A stretch of DNA of 64,000 nt from Rhizobiaceae bacterium (GCA_017644105.1 JAEPMD010000005.1:86242-150241); one strand, 5' to 3'; positions 25,457 to 34,975 are shown, counted from the first letter of the stretch. Numbers and translations are program-made. The notes: generated by a model from the sequence alone, not told the origin.

Positions 25457-28336
25457 ATGACTTTGATTAAAGAAATAGATTTCGGAACGCCTGAATCAAA
25501 ATCAGAAAATATGGTTTCACTCATCGTAGATGGTGTTGAAGTCACTGTGCCAGAAGGCACATCTGTTATGCGTGCGTCACAAGAAGCTGGCATTAAAGTG
25601 CCAAAGCTTTGCGCCACTGATATGGTCGATGCTTTCGGTTCCTGCCGTTTGTGTCTGGTGGAAATTGAGGGCCGCAGAGGCACGCCAGCATCGTGTACCA
25701 CGCTGGTGGAACCGGGCATGGTGGTTAAAACGCAAACTGAGCCGCTTAAAAAGATCCGCAAAGGCGTGATGGAGCTTTATATCTCAGATCACCCGCTTGA
25801 TTGCTTAACATGTGCAGCCAATGGCGATTGTGAATTGCAAGATATGGCTGGTGAAGTCGGTCTACGCGATGTGCGTTATGGCTATGAAGGTGAAAACCAC
25901 GTGGTTGCCCGTCAAAACGGTGAAGCCAACCCAAAATATAAGCCAAAAGACGAAAGCAATCCTTATTTCACCTATGATGCATCCAAATGTATCGTCTGTT
26001 CGCGCTGCGTCCGTGCATGTGAAGAAGTGCAGGGCACCTTCGCCTTGACCATTGAAGGTCGCGGCTTTGATAGCCGTGTCTCACCGGGCATGGTGGGTGA
26101 TGACTTCATGTCATCCGAATGTGTGTCTTGCGGTGCCTGCGTGCAAGCATGTCCAACAGCCACATTGCAGGAAAAATCAGTCATCGAAATCGGTCAGCCG
26201 GAACATTCAAAAGTCACAACTTGTGCCTATTGCGGCGTGGGTTGTTCCTTTAAGGCTGAAATGCGCGGCGAAGAACTCGTGCGCATGGTGCCATATAAAG
26301 ATGGTAAAGCCAATCGCGGACATTCTTGCGTGAAAGGTCGCTTTGCCTGGGGTTATTCAACCCATAAAGATCGCATCCTGAACCCAATGGTTCGCGAGAA
26401 AGTCACCGACCCTTGGCGCGAAGTCACTTGGGATGAAGCGTTCAAGCATATCGCGACAGAATTCCGCCGCATCCAATATCAATATGGTCGTGGCGCAATC
26501 GGCGGTATCACATCATCTCGCTGTACGAACGAAGAAACATATCTCGTTCAAAAACTGATCCGCGCAGGATTTGGTAACAACAATGTCGATACATGCGCGC
26601 GTGTTTGCCATTCACCAACAGGTTATGGTTTGGGTCAGGCTTACGGCACTTCCGCCGGTACGCAGGATTTCGACAGTGTTGAGCATACTGATGTGATGAT
26701 TGTGATTGGCGCAAATCCATCTGCTGCGCATCCGGTTTTTGCATCTCGCATGAAAAAACGTCTGCGGGCAGGGGCAAAGCTGATCGTCATTGATCCGCGT
26801 AAAACGGAAACTGTAAAATCTGCCCATGTGGAAGCAGCGCATCACTTGCCATTGCGTCCCGGCACCAATGTGGCTCTTCTAACTTCGCTTGCACATGTCA
26901 TTGTGACAGAAGGTTTGTTTGACGAAGCCTTTATTCGTGAGCGTTGTGATTGGTCTGAATTTGAAGATTGGGCATCTTTTGTCTCTGACGAACGTCATTC
27001 GCCAGAATCCGTGGAAGAATATACAGGTGTTCCTGCAGATGAAATGCGCCAGGCAGCGCGTTTGTTTGCAACAGGTGGCAATGGCGCAATCTATTACGGT
27101 TTGGGCGTAACAGAGCATAGCCAAGGCTCAACAACCGTGATGGCGATCGCAAACCTTGCTATGGCTACAGGTAATATCGGTCGTAAAGGTGTGGGTGTGA
27201 ACCCGCTGCGTGGTCAAAACAACGTGCAGGGCGCTTGTGATATGGGCTCCTTCCCACACGAATTGCCGGGCTATCGCCATATTTCAGGTGAAGCAACACG
27301 CGACATCTTTGAAAAACTCTGGGGTGTGGAACTCAACAAAGAACCAGGTCTTCGTATTCCAAATATGCTGGATGCTGCGGTCGATGGGTCTTTCCGCGGG
27401 ATATACATTCAAGGTGAAGATATCTTGCAGTCAGATCCCGATACGAAACACGTTCAAGCTGGTCTTGCAGCAATGGAATGCGTTGTCGTGCATGATCTCT
27501 TCCTGAATGAAACAGCAAACTATGCGCATGTCTTCTTGCCAGGTTCAACATTCTTGGAGAAAGACGGCACCTTCACCAATGCAGAACGCCGCATCAACCG
27601 TGTGCGCAAAGTCATGAGCCCGAAAAATGGCCTGGCTGATTGGGAAGTCACGCAAAAGCTGGCGCAAGCCATGGATGCGGATTGGAATTACAGCCATCCA
27701 TCTGAAATCATGGATGAAATTGCGGCAACCACACCAAGCTTTGCCAATGTGTCTTATGATCTATTGGAAGAAAAAGGTTCTGTTCAGTGGCCATGTAATG
27801 AAAAAGCGCCAGAAGGTACGCCAATCATGCATTTGGATGGCTTCGTGCGTGGTAAAGGGCGGTTCATCTTAACTGAATATGTGGCAACGGATGAGAAAAC
27901 AGGTCCGCGCTTCCCGCTTCTTCTGACAACGGGTCGTATCTTGTCACAATATAATGTGGGTGCGCAAACACGGCGGACTGAAAACTCACAATGGCATGAA
28001 GAGGATCTGCTCGAAATCCACCCGCATGACGCTGAACAACGCGGCATTAAAGAAGGTGATTTCGTCCGACTTGCGTCGCGTTCAGGCGAAACAACTTTGC
28101 GCGCAACGATCACAGATCGTGTGGCAACGGGTGTGGTGTACACCACATTCCACCATCCTGATACGCAGGCCAATGTGATCACGACAGACTTCTCTGACTG
28201 GGCAACAAACTGTCCAGAATATAAGGTCACCGCCGTACAAGTGAGCCCATCAAACGGACCATCTGAATGGCAAATCGGCTATAATGAGCAAGCCACGCAA
28301 TCGCGTCGTATTGCTTCAGTTGAGCCGGCTGAGTAG
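25457..28336 (+). CDS. fdsA: NAD-dependent formate dehydrogenase alpha (catalytic) subunit
   Basis: Molybdenum bis-MGD subunit that oxidises formate to CO2. The 959 residues begin with a 2Fe-2S plant-type ferredoxin domain (CRLCLVEIEGRRGTPASC), then a His-Cys 4Fe-4S segment (DHPLDCLTCAANGDCELQ), two ferredoxin clusters (CIVCSRCVRACEEVQG, CVSCGACVQACPTATL) and the molybdopterin oxidoreductase part with CAYCGVGCSF. C384 in TCARVCHSPTGYGLG is the expected Mo ligand, followed by the conserved His. Cysteine, not selenocysteine, is encoded. It follows fdsB by five bases. Confidence 0.95.
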   Translation: MTLIKEIDFGTPESKSENMVSLIVDGVEVTVPEGTSVMRASQEAGIKVPKLCATDMVDAFGSCRLCLVEIEGRRGTPASCTTLVEPGMVVKTQTEPLKKIRKGVMELYISDHPLDCLTCAANGDCELQDMAGEVGLRDVRYGYEGENHVVARQNGEANPKYKPKDESNPYFTYDASKCIVCSRCVRACEEVQGTFALTIEGRGFDSRVSPGMVGDDFMSSECVSCGACVQACPTATLQEKSVIEIGQPEHSKVTTCAYCGVGCSFKAEMRGEELVRMVPYKDGKANRGHSCVKGRFAWGYSTHKDRILNPMVREKVTDPWREVTWDEAFKHIATEFRRIQYQYGRGAIGGITSSRCTNEETYLVQKLIRAGFGNNNVDTCARVCHSPTGYGLGQAYGTSAGTQDFDSVEHTDVMIVIGANPSAAHPVFASRMKKRLRAGAKLIVIDPRKTETVKSAHVEAAHHLPLRPGTNVALLTSLAHVIVTEGLFDEAFIRERCDWSEFEDWASFVSDERHSPESVEEYTGVPADEMRQAARLFATGGNGAIYYGLGVTEHSQGSTTVMAIANLAMATGNIGRKGVGVNPLRGQNNVQGACDMGSFPHELPGYRHISGEATRDIFEKLWGVELNKEPGLRIPNMLDAAVDGSFRGIYIQGEDILQSDPDTKHVQAGLAAMECVVVHDLFLNETANYAHVFLPGSTFLEKDGTFTNAERRINRVRKVMSPKNGLADWEVTQKLAQAMDADWNYSHPSEIMDEIAATTPSFANVSYDLLEEKGSVQWPCNEKAPEGTPIMHLDGFVRGKGRFILTEYVATDEKTGPRFPLLLTTGRILSQYNVGAQTRRTENSQWHEEDLLEIHPHDAEQRGIKEGDFVRLASRSGETTLRATITDRVATGVVYTTFHHPDTQANVITTDFSDWATNCPEYKVTAVQVSPSNGPSEWQIGYNEQATQSRRIASVEPAE

Positions 28337-28349
28337 AATCTGCAGAATC

Positions 28350-29225
28350 ATGAGCGAAAGGAAGCCACATATTTCCGATAATGCGCCGCGTCGTATGACC
28401 TTTGCGCATGTCTCGCGCACCATTGAGCGGGATGGAAAAACTGTGGCAGCTTCGCGCGCAGTACCCGAGGAAGTGCCTGTGGCGCTGACCTTTGGTAGCA
28501 CAACCCACGCCGTGATGATGTCTTCTCCATCTGACTTGGAAGATTTCGCGATTGGATTCTCACTCTCTGAGCGCATTATCAGCCATAAAGATGATATTAC
28601 TTCAATGGATATTGTTGATGTGGGCGAGGGGCTTGATATTCAAATGCAGCTTAAGCCTGATCTGCAATCTGAATTTGCCGCAAAGCGACGTGCCATGGCA
28701 GGTCCTGTAGGATGCGGTCTTTGCGGAATTGAATCCATTGAAGATGTGATGCGCGAATTGCCCGGGCGTGCAGATAATAATTTCTGTCTTGAGCATTCAA
28801 GCATTGCAAAGGCAATTGATCAGCTCAATGATAAACAAGAAATGCGCGCTGAAACCGGTGCTGTTCATGCCGCAGCCTTTATCAATTCAGATGGCGATAT
28901 CAAGGCATTACGCGAAGATGTGGGCCGTCACAACGCGCTTGACAAGGTCATCGGATCGATTGCGCGCGAGGAATTAGACGCGTTTTCCGGCGCGATTGTT
29001 ATCACAAGCCGTGTATCGGTCGATTTAATCCAAAAGGTCGTAGTCTCCGGTGCACCAATTTTGATTGCTGTATCGACACCAACAGCGCTTGCCATTCGCA
29101 CCGCAGAAGATGCCGGTTTAACGCTGATAGCGCTCGCGCGAAAAGATAGTTTTGAAATATATACGCGGCCGGATCGAGTGCGATTACCGCAGAATAAGAA
29201 AGAGGAAAATGCTGATGTCGCATGA
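28350..29225 (+). CDS. fdhD: Formate dehydrogenase accessory sulfurtransferase FdhD
   Basis: Needed to sulfurate the Mo cofactor so that formate dehydrogenase becomes active. Read from ATG 28350 (MSERKPHISD) it has 291 residues; an earlier in-frame start inside fdsA is less likely. The catalytic CXXC pair is in GPVGCGLCGIESIE, and the C-terminal half holds the conserved REDVGRHNALDKVIG and ITSRVSVDLIQKV. It lies 13 bases after fdsA and overlaps fdsD, so maturation factor and enzyme are made together. Confidence 0.94.
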   Translation: MSERKPHISDNAPRRMTFAHVSRTIERDGKTVAASRAVPEEVPVALTFGSTTHAVMMSSPSDLEDFAIGFSLSERIISHKDDITSMDIVDVGEGLDIQMQLKPDLQSEFAAKRRAMAGPVGCGLCGIESIEDVMRELPGRADNNFCLEHSSIAKAIDQLNDKQEMRAETGAVHAAAFINSDGDIKALREDVGRHNALDKVIGSIAREELDAFSGAIVITSRVSVDLIQKVVVSGAPILIAVSTPTALAIRTAEDAGLTLIALARKDSFEIYTRPDRVRLPQNKKEENADVA

Positions 29226-29481
29226 TTTAGATGCAGCTCAAATTCGCGCAAAAAACGATGCGAAACTCATTCGCATGGGCAATCAAATCGCTACGTTTTT
29301 CTCTTCGCAAACAAGCAAAACAGGCGGCGAGGATGTTGCGGAACATATCAATAAGTTCTGGGAACCGCGTATGCGACGTCAATTTTTTGCGCTCGCCGAC
29401 CAATCAACCGATAAATTCCATGATTTGCTAAAAGCAGCCATTCCGCATATCAACAAGCCTGAAGAATTGGAAGAAAGCTAG
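29215..29481 (+). CDS. fdsD: Formate dehydrogenase delta subunit
   Basis: An 88-residue protein starting at ATG 29215 (MSHDLDAAQIRAKND), overlapping the end of fdhD by 11 bases. It matches the small FdsD subunits by NQIATFFSSQ near the N-terminus and HINKFWEPRMRRQFF in the middle. FdsD associates with the alpha subunit and is thought to help cofactor insertion. Last gene of the operon; twenty bases separate it from the next gene, which may be read from the same transcript. Confidence 0.9.
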   Translation: MSHDLDAAQIRAKNDAKLIRMGNQIATFFSSQTSKTGGEDVAEHINKFWEPRMRRQFFALADQSTDKFHDLLKAAIPHINKPEELEES

Positions 29482-29500
29482 TTTCTGCGGAGGGCGCGTT

Positions 29501-30571
29501 TTGGATTGGCGTAATAATCGACTGTGCGAATTGCTCGGTATTGAGCATCCTATCATTCAAGCACCAATGGCCGGCGCAACAAGCCAAGAAATGGTGGTTG
29601 CCGCCTGTAATGCCGGTGCATTGGGTTCACTCGGCAGCGCGGAATATACATCTGAAAAATTGGAAGCTGAATTTGCATACATTCGAGCACATACAGATGC
29701 GCCGTTTAACGCAAATTTCTTCACCCATGATGAGCCAGAAATTGATGCAGAGAAGGGCGCGGCTGCCCGCAAACGTTTAGCACCTTGGTATGATCGATAT
29801 AACTTTGAGAAAGTACCTGAAGCAATCCCTTCAAGCCGCTCTTTTCATAAAGAAATATGTGATTCAATATGCGCGTTGAAACCCGCTGTAGTAAGCTTTC
29901 ATTTTGGACTGCCAGACGCGGAACTTGTCGCGCAGATCAAAGATGAAGGCATTAAAATCTTCTGCAGCGCGACATCTGTACAAGAGGCCGTTTGGCTTGA
30001 GCAAAACGGCGTTGATGCCATCATTGCGCAAGGCTTTGAAGCTGGTGGGCATTCAGGCTGGTTTATGGACCGCAATGGCGCGGATTTAACCGGCATGTTC
30101 GCATTGGTGCCGCGTATAGTCGATGCAGTATCCGCGCCGGTGATTGCCGCAGGTGGTATCATGGATGGGAGAGGGGTGGCAGCCGCCCTCGTCCTGGGTG
30201 CGTCAGGCGTACAAATGGGAACGGCCTTTATATCCGCACCCGAAAGCTTGGTAAGTGATGTGCATAAGAAGGCTGCCAGCAATGCGTCTGGTGATGATAC
30301 AGTGCATTCTACAGCATTTTCAGGCCGTAAGGCGCGAACAATCGTCAATAAATATGCGCTAGAATTTGCAGATGTGAAAAATTGGCCAGATTTCCCGATT
30401 GGTAATACGCTGAGCAAACCATTGCGCAAAGCTTCATCTGACGAAGGATCACCAGATGCCATGGCCTTGTGGGCTGGGCAAGCTGTGGGTTTAAACCAAG
30501 CCAAATCAACGGCTGAGATCATTGAAGACGTCGTCGCGCAGACCAAGGAAATCCTGGGTAATTTGGGCTAA
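29501..30571 (+). CDS. Nitronate monooxygenase family flavoprotein
   Basis: FMN-binding TIM-barrel protein of 356 residues in the class I nitronate monooxygenase/2-nitropropane dioxygenase family, which oxidises toxic alkyl nitronates. Visible motifs are the N-terminal HPIIQAPMAGATSQEMV, the central GVDAIIAQGFEAGGHSGW, and the FMN phosphate loop APVIAAGGIMDGRGVAAALVLGASGVQMGT. The start is TTG at 29501 with a GGAGGG ribosome site at about 29490. It meets ohrR tail to tail after 11 bases. Substrate is not determinable from sequence. Confidence 0.88.
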   Translation: MDWRNNRLCELLGIEHPIIQAPMAGATSQEMVVAACNAGALGSLGSAEYTSEKLEAEFAYIRAHTDAPFNANFFTHDEPEIDAEKGAAARKRLAPWYDRYNFEKVPEAIPSSRSFHKEICDSICALKPAVVSFHFGLPDAELVAQIKDEGIKIFCSATSVQEAVWLEQNGVDAIIAQGFEAGGHSGWFMDRNGADLTGMFALVPRIVDAVSAPVIAAGGIMDGRGVAAALVLGASGVQMGTAFISAPESLVSDVHKKAASNASGDDTVHSTAFSGRKARTIVNKYALEFADVKNWPDFPIGNTLSKPLRKASSDEGSPDAMALWAGQAVGLNQAKSTAEIIEDVVAQTKEILGNLG

Positions 30572-30582
30572 TTGGCCGGGTC

Positions 30583-31050
30583 TTACGGTTTTGGATCGCC
30601 AAGATTCATATAAAGATTATCCCGCAAAATTCGAACCGCTTTGTTGATTTCTGCAATCTTTTCTGGGCTTAAGTCGGATTTTACTAACAGTTCACTGGCA
30701 ATACAGCCTGCATCAAATTGCAAGTCTTTGCCTTTTGAGGTGAGGGACGTGATCACTTCACGTTCATTTTCCGGATTGCGTTGACGTGTCACAAAACCAG
30801 ATGCTTCAAGGCGTTTGAGCACAGGCGTAATTGTGCTGAGTTCTAGGCTGAGATCACGTGCGATTGAGCCAACAGTTTGTCCATCTTCCTTCCATAGAAG
30901 GTTCAAAACCAGATATTGCGGATAGGTGATACCCATCTTATCGAGCAGCGGTTTATAGGTTCTTTGGATGGCTAAACTCGCCGTATAAATCCCCAAACAA
31001 ATGTGATCATCAAGGCTTGGCGGTGTCGGATAGATGTTGATCTTGGTCAT
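30583..31050 (-). CDS. ohrR: OhrR, MarR-type organic peroxide sensor
   Basis: Repressor of ohr that is inactivated when a cysteine is oxidised by organic hydroperoxides. The 155 residues contain the sensing C18 in DDHICLGIYTASLAIQR and a second C116 in FDAGCIASELL, the pattern of two-cysteine OhrR proteins. The winged helix-turn-helix runs from about 55 to 105 (TVGSIARDLSLELSTITPVLKRLEASGFV, then RNPENEREVI in the wing). It is divergent from ohr, with palindromic operators in the 116-base gap. Confidence 0.93.
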   Translation of the reverse strand: MTKINIYPTPPSLDDHICLGIYTASLAIQRTYKPLLDKMGITYPQYLVLNLLWKEDGQTVGSIARDLSLELSTITPVLKRLEASGFVTRQRNPENEREVITSLTSKGKDLQFDAGCIASELLVKSDLSPEKIAEINKAVRILRDNLYMNLGDPKP

Positions 31051-31066
31051 AAAACTTACCCATATA

Positions 31067-31140
31067 AATTACTTATTGCGATAAATATTATCTTGACAGG
31101 TTGTTGTCAAACACATAATACTTATCGCGATAAGTATTAT
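31067..31140. promoter_or_regulatory. Divergent ohrR/ohr control region with two operator-like palindromes
   Basis: A perfect 26-bp palindrome lies at 31115-31140 (half-site ATAATACTTATCG). A second, imperfect copy lies at about 31067-31091 (ATTACTTAT-TGCG-ATAAATATT). A TTGACA box at 31093-31098 lies between them, and a -10 placed 17 bases on would fall at the start of the perfect palindrome. Bound OhrR would thus cover both promoters. Half-site sequence resembles known AT-rich OhrR operators. Confidence 0.8.
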
Positions 31141-31166
31141 AGCATGTCTTCACAAGGATGATCGAA

Positions 31167-31595
31167 ATGTCAGTCAATGTACTCTACACAGCCAAAGCCT
31201 TTGCCACTGGTGGACGCGATGGATTTGCGCAAACAGCAGATGGAAGTTTCAAGGTTAAGCTTGCAACACCAACAGAGCTTGGTGGCGACGGCAATGGCAA
31301 TAATCCAGAGCAAATCTTTGCCGCTGGATATTCAGCCTGTTTCTTAGGCGCAATGAAGTTCTTTGCGTCACAAAACAAGCATCTCAGCGTGCCTGAGGAT
31401 GCAAAAGTTTCTACATCGGTTGGCATCGGACCGCGTGACGCTGGCGGTTTTGGCATCACGGCTTCAATTGAAGTTACATTGCCGGGTGTAGATGCGGCAG
31501 CAGCGCAAGAGCTGGTCAATGGTGCGCATGAACAAATTTGTCCGTATTCTCATGCCACGCGCAACAATGTCGATGTGAACGTTTCCATCGTTTAA
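31167..31595 (+). CDS. ohr: Organic hydroperoxide resistance protein Ohr
   Basis: Thiol peroxidase that reduces organic hydroperoxides using lipoylated proteins as electron donors. The 142 residues start at ATG 31167, giving the family N-terminus MSVNVLYTAKA, with AAGGA at 31154-31158 well placed; an ATG nine bases earlier abuts that site. Catalytic C58 is in FAAGYSACFLGAMKF and the resolving C125 in HEQICPYSHATR. Regulated by divergent ohrR. The local lipoate genes near base 400 are not linked to it. Confidence 0.95.
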   Translation: MSVNVLYTAKAFATGGRDGFAQTADGSFKVKLATPTELGGDGNGNNPEQIFAAGYSACFLGAMKFFASQNKHLSVPEDAKVSTSVGIGPRDAGGFGITASIEVTLPGVDAAAAQELVNGAHEQICPYSHATRNNVDVNVSIV

Positions 31596-31600
31596 AGGCT

Positions 31601-31642
31601 ATAAAAAAGAGCTGATCTGCGCGGTTAGTTGCAGATCAGCTC
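31601..31642 (-). terminator. Intrinsic terminator of the diguanylate cyclase gene
   Basis: A perfect 12-bp stem (GAGCTGATCTGC at 31609-31620, GCAGATCAGCTC at 31631-31642) with a 10-base loop. On the minus strand it is followed at once by TCTTTTTTAT, the T tract of a rho-independent terminator, and it lies 28 bases past the cyclase stop. It probably also ends the ohr transcript from the other side, though the plus-strand T tract is poor. Confidence 0.8.
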
Positions 31643-31670
31643 ATCGTGCTTTTGGAGTTTTTATTTGAGA

Positions 31671-32891
31671 TTAAGAGGCTAAGACGATCTGATCGCGGCC
31701 GTTATTTTTAGCCTCATAAAGCGCCAAGTCTGCGGTCTTATATATATCCGCTTTGCCGTTGAATGTTGCCAAGCCAACGCTTAAAGTCACAGTTAAATCA
31801 AGATCATGCTTGTTGCCAAATGAATGTTTGCGAATGGCGTTAATGCATCTATCTGACACTTTCTCGGCCGTTGATTGATCAGTTGCGTATAAAAGAATGA
31901 CAAACTCTTCACCGCCAATTCTGAACAGCTGATCATTTTTTCGGATTTGGGCTTTAAGCACTTTTGCGACTTCCGTGATAATCGTATCACCAACATCATG
32001 ACCGTGAACGTCATTGACGGATTTGAAATGATCGATATCCAACAATGCCAACGAAAATTCTCTGCCATCTCTGAGATATTGCTCTTCTAAGCGTTCACGC
32101 TCATATTCAAAGTGTCGTCTGTTAAAGCAGCCAGTCAAAGCGTCTTTGATGGTTTGGTTATATAGATTTCGCTGTAGTTTCTCGATGGCAATCTGTTTGC
32201 GGTAAACACCGAAGCTAAATAGCAGCGAGAGAAGGGCGCCTAGAACATATCCGTAACGTACAGAATTGGTAATATCGCGCTGATAAGCAAAGTAGAATGG
32301 TGGACTGATATCAACGCCAACAAAACCAACATACTCGCCCTTCGCGTTAAAAAATGGCGCAGATGCCGTAATGAAATTCCCCGTTTCATCGACAATGAAA
32401 TCTTCGTCAACATGCGTGCCTTCAATGCGGACCCGATCAGCCCAGGCTTTGTAATCTTCCTCGCTCACTTCATAAACCGCGCCAACATCTTCAGCTTCTA
32501 AATCTTCATAAGATGTTTTGAGTTGGTCTGACCAAGCGGTGTCGAGCCCATAGACTAGATTTACGCCCGTATCTTTCATTGTGTAAAGATAATGTATTTC
32601 CGGTGAAACATTGTGCAGCTTCACCAATGGTGTGATCATCTCGACATAAAGCCTTGTACCAGTTTCGCCATCTGCCAAGAGCTTCTCGTGTAAATCTCCA
32701 TCGACCAGAGCTGCTGCATGTTCAGCAACTGTCTTTAGATGATTGTCTAGAGATTCGCGATTGACCTCATGTGCACGCTGACCGAGATACGAGATACATA
32801 TTGCGATCGAGCCAAAAATAATTGCAGCATAGACTGCTGAATGAGTAAGAGCCTTAAATTGCATAGAGTGTATTATGGGCATTACTTGCAT
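31671..32891 (-). CDS. Membrane-bound GGDEF diguanylate cyclase
   Basis: Makes cyclic di-GMP from two GTP. Of 406 residues, a transmembrane helix near 13-35 is followed by a periplasmic sensor region (about 40-210, with a Cache/PAS-like strand pattern such as DETGNFITASAPFFNAKGEYVGFVGVDIS), a second helix near 215-240, and a GGDEF domain with LDIDHFKSVNDVHGHDVGD and the active-site GGEEF in FRIGGEEFVILLY. The RxxD inhibitory site is not obvious (preceding residues AQIRKNDQL contain RKND, which fits it). No EAL domain. Alternative starts lie at 32882 and 32864. Confidence 0.88.
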   Translation of the reverse strand: MQVMPIIHSMQFKALTHSAVYAAIIFGSIAICISYLGQRAHEVNRESLDNHLKTVAEHAAALVDGDLHEKLLADGETGTRLYVEMITPLVKLHNVSPEIHYLYTMKDTGVNLVYGLDTAWSDQLKTSYEDLEAEDVGAVYEVSEEDYKAWADRVRIEGTHVDEDFIVDETGNFITASAPFFNAKGEYVGFVGVDISPPFYFAYQRDITNSVRYGYVLGALLSLLFSFGVYRKQIAIEKLQRNLYNQTIKDALTGCFNRRHFEYERERLEEQYLRDGREFSLALLDIDHFKSVNDVHGHDVGDTIITEVAKVLKAQIRKNDQLFRIGGEEFVILLYATDQSTAEKVSDRCINAIRKHSFGNKHDLDLTVTLSVGLATFNGKADIYKTADLALYEAKNNGRDQIVLAS

Positions 32892-33154
32892 CTTTTTTTA
32901 GATATACTTGGATATACTTATATATATTTGGAAGAATATAAAAAAATAGTTTCAACTATTTTGTCATAACCCGTAATCACATTATAGGTTTTAGTTCCAT
33001 AATATATCTTATGCGACTTTTGTATTTGTTTATCCGGCAGTAGTGGACATCATCACCCTCAGCTAGCCAATCAAGCTTACAGCATGGTAATGATAGCACT
33101 CGGCCGTCCGTATTATCGGTTCGGTTTGAATGATGAGTTATTGCGGAGATCTTC

Positions 33155-34039
33155 ATGAGCCAATCCATTGCCAATCCAAATGCAGATCGTTTGCGCGCAT
33201 TATTGGCGCAAAAAGACATAATCAAAATGCCATGCTGTTTTGATGCGCTCTCTGCCAAGCTGATTGAACAAGCTGGATTTGATCTCACATTCTTATCAGG
33301 CTTTGGTGCATCTGCATCGCGCCTTGGTGCGCCAGATACTGGATTGATGTCTTACGGCGAAGTGCTCGATCAGGCACGCAACGCCATGCAGGCGATCTCA
33401 ATTCCAATGATTGCAGATGGTGATACCGGATATGGCAATCCAATGAACGTGCATCGCACGGTTCAAGGGTTTGCTCAAGCAGGCTGTGCAGCTGTAATGA
33501 TCGAAGATCAAGTCGCGCCCAAACGCTGTGGCCATACGCAAGGTAAAAGCGTTGTCAGCCGCTCAGAAGCCATTGAACGCATACATGCTGCTTTAGACGC
33601 GCGTCAGAGCCATGATATTTTGATTTTGGCACGCACAGACGCACGCCGAGAACATGGATTAGATGAAGCAATAGCGCGTATGGAAGCCTTCGCAGATCTC
33701 GGTGCCGATATATTCTTCGTTGAAGAGCCGTATAATATTGATGAGATGAGGGCGATTTGCAGCGCTGCTGACGGTGTTCACATGGCTAATATGCTCGAAG
33801 GTGGGCAGACCCCTATCCTGCCGCCTGATCAGCTTGCTGAAATTGGTTATTCCATTGCAGCCTATCCACTCACGCTGATGTCAGCGTCCATGAAAGCGAT
33901 GAACTCAGTCTTAGAGAACCTTTCAAACGGTCGGCCGTCTGACGAATATCTTCTAGATTTCGCAGACTTACGCAAGCAAATCGGTTTTGACGCGTATCAT
34001 AAAAAAGCAGATGATTTGGCAAAGGGTCAGAGCGATTAA
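33155..34039 (+). CDS. Isocitrate lyase/PEP mutase superfamily protein
   Basis: A 294-residue TIM-barrel lyase. It has the superfamily signature KRCGHTQGKSVVS at about residue 126, the magnesium site IADGDTGYGNPMNVHRTVQ and LILARTDARREHGLDEAI. Relatives include methylisocitrate lyase, oxaloacetate decarboxylase and carboxyphosphonoenolpyruvate mutase; length and the FLSGFGASASRLGAPDTGLMSY start fit the last two best. No phosphonate or methylcitrate genes lie nearby, so the substrate stays open. Confidence 0.85.
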   Translation: MSQSIANPNADRLRALLAQKDIIKMPCCFDALSAKLIEQAGFDLTFLSGFGASASRLGAPDTGLMSYGEVLDQARNAMQAISIPMIADGDTGYGNPMNVHRTVQGFAQAGCAAVMIEDQVAPKRCGHTQGKSVVSRSEAIERIHAALDARQSHDILILARTDARREHGLDEAIARMEAFADLGADIFFVEEPYNIDEMRAICSAADGVHMANMLEGGQTPILPPDQLAEIGYSIAAYPLTLMSASMKAMNSVLENLSNGRPSDEYLLDFADLRKQIGFDAYHKKADDLAKGQSD

Positions 34040-34062
34040 CTTTGCCAAGTCCATTTTTTCAT

Positions 34063-34443
34063 CTAGCCATTGGACTTTGATTGTCCAAGAATTTCAGAGA
34101 CTTGGTCGCGGTGAAGATAAAGCACTGCAGTACATATTAGTCCAAGACCAACTGCTGGTGCTGCTGATGGGCCAAGAATAAGCAGATGCGTGAAAACCGC
34201 ACCGACCATTGTGCCACCAAGGATAGATGCGCCAATGACTTGTCTGTTTGGCCACCAGAGGAGTGCAGCACCCCCTACTTCGACCAAGCCCGTAAAATAT
34301 CGTAACCACTGACCAAATCCAATGGCTTCAAAGGTTTCAACCATCATAGATACGCCGATAAGCTTGGATGCGCCTGCACCGACAAATACCAATGTGAGAA
34401 GCGCACGTGCGCCAAGTGAGAGATATTTCATATCGATCTCCAA
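34063..34443 (-). CDS. DoxX family membrane protein
   Basis: A 126-residue integral membrane protein with four hydrophobic segments (about 5-25, 45-65, 72-92, 95-115). The DoxX signature is in the first half: LALTLVFVGAGASKLIG-like residues 13-29 and the following FxxIGFGQWLRYFTGLVEVGGAALL. Members are often linked to redox or quinone-related membrane functions, but the role here is unknown. It is a single gene, tail to tail with the lyase at 33155. Confidence 0.8.
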   Translation of the reverse strand: MEIDMKYLSLGARALLTLVFVGAGASKLIGVSMMVETFEAIGFGQWLRYFTGLVEVGGAALLWWPNRQVIGASILGGTMVGAVFTHLLILGPSAAPAVGLGLICTAVLYLHRDQVSEILGQSKSNG

Positions 34444-34556
34444 TCATGTGAATACTCATTTCGGAGATATTAGATCTTCATAAATTTGCGCACAACTTAC
34501 TCAAAAGCGCACAGGCTGCGCATTTATGCGCCACTTTGGAAGGATTGTGTGATGTG

Positions 34557-34973
34557 CTAATCGTGATCAACGATTTGGTGAACTTCAATCACATTGCCGT
34601 CCGGATCATAGAAGAATACCTGATGCCAGCCTTTAACAGCATTGCTGCCCCAGTCAGAATAAGGCACGTCATGCGCTTCCAAATGAACTTTAAACGCCTC
34701 AATATCATCAGTTCGATACGCAATATGTCCGCGATCAAGCGGATTAACGACTTGCCCCGATCGAAAAGAATTTAAAACGTCCTTCGGCGTTAAATGCATT
34801 TGAATGTCGCCATCTGTGACGAAGGATACATCCCCGACCAAGCCTTTATCCTGATTAAGCGGCGGCAATTCTGCAGGATCTTCATCTCCCAAAGTCAAAA
34901 CATTGCGATAAAACATGTCCATTTCAGGGACATTGGTTGAACATAAATTGATATGGTGGAGTTTAAGCTTCAT
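34557..34973 (-). CDS. VOC (glyoxalase/bleomycin resistance) superfamily protein
   Basis: A 138-residue protein starting at ATG 34973 (MKLKLHHINLCSTNVPEMDMFY). It shows the paired beta-alpha-beta-beta-beta units of the vicinal oxygen chelate fold: metal-ligand-like His in HHINL, then RGHIAYRTDDIEAFKVHL in the second unit and a terminal Glu in FYDPDGNVIEVHQIVDHD. The possible metal ligands H, H and E are present, so metal-dependent activity is plausible. It starts two bases after the phosphoesterase gene and is coupled with it. Confidence 0.85.
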   Translation of the reverse strand: MKLKLHHINLCSTNVPEMDMFYRNVLTLGDEDPAELPPLNQDKGLVGDVSFVTDGDIQMHLTPKDVLNSFRSGQVVNPLDRGHIAYRTDDIEAFKVHLEAHDVPYSDWGSNAVKGWHQVFFYDPDGNVIEVHQIVDHD

Positions 34974-34975
34974 AA

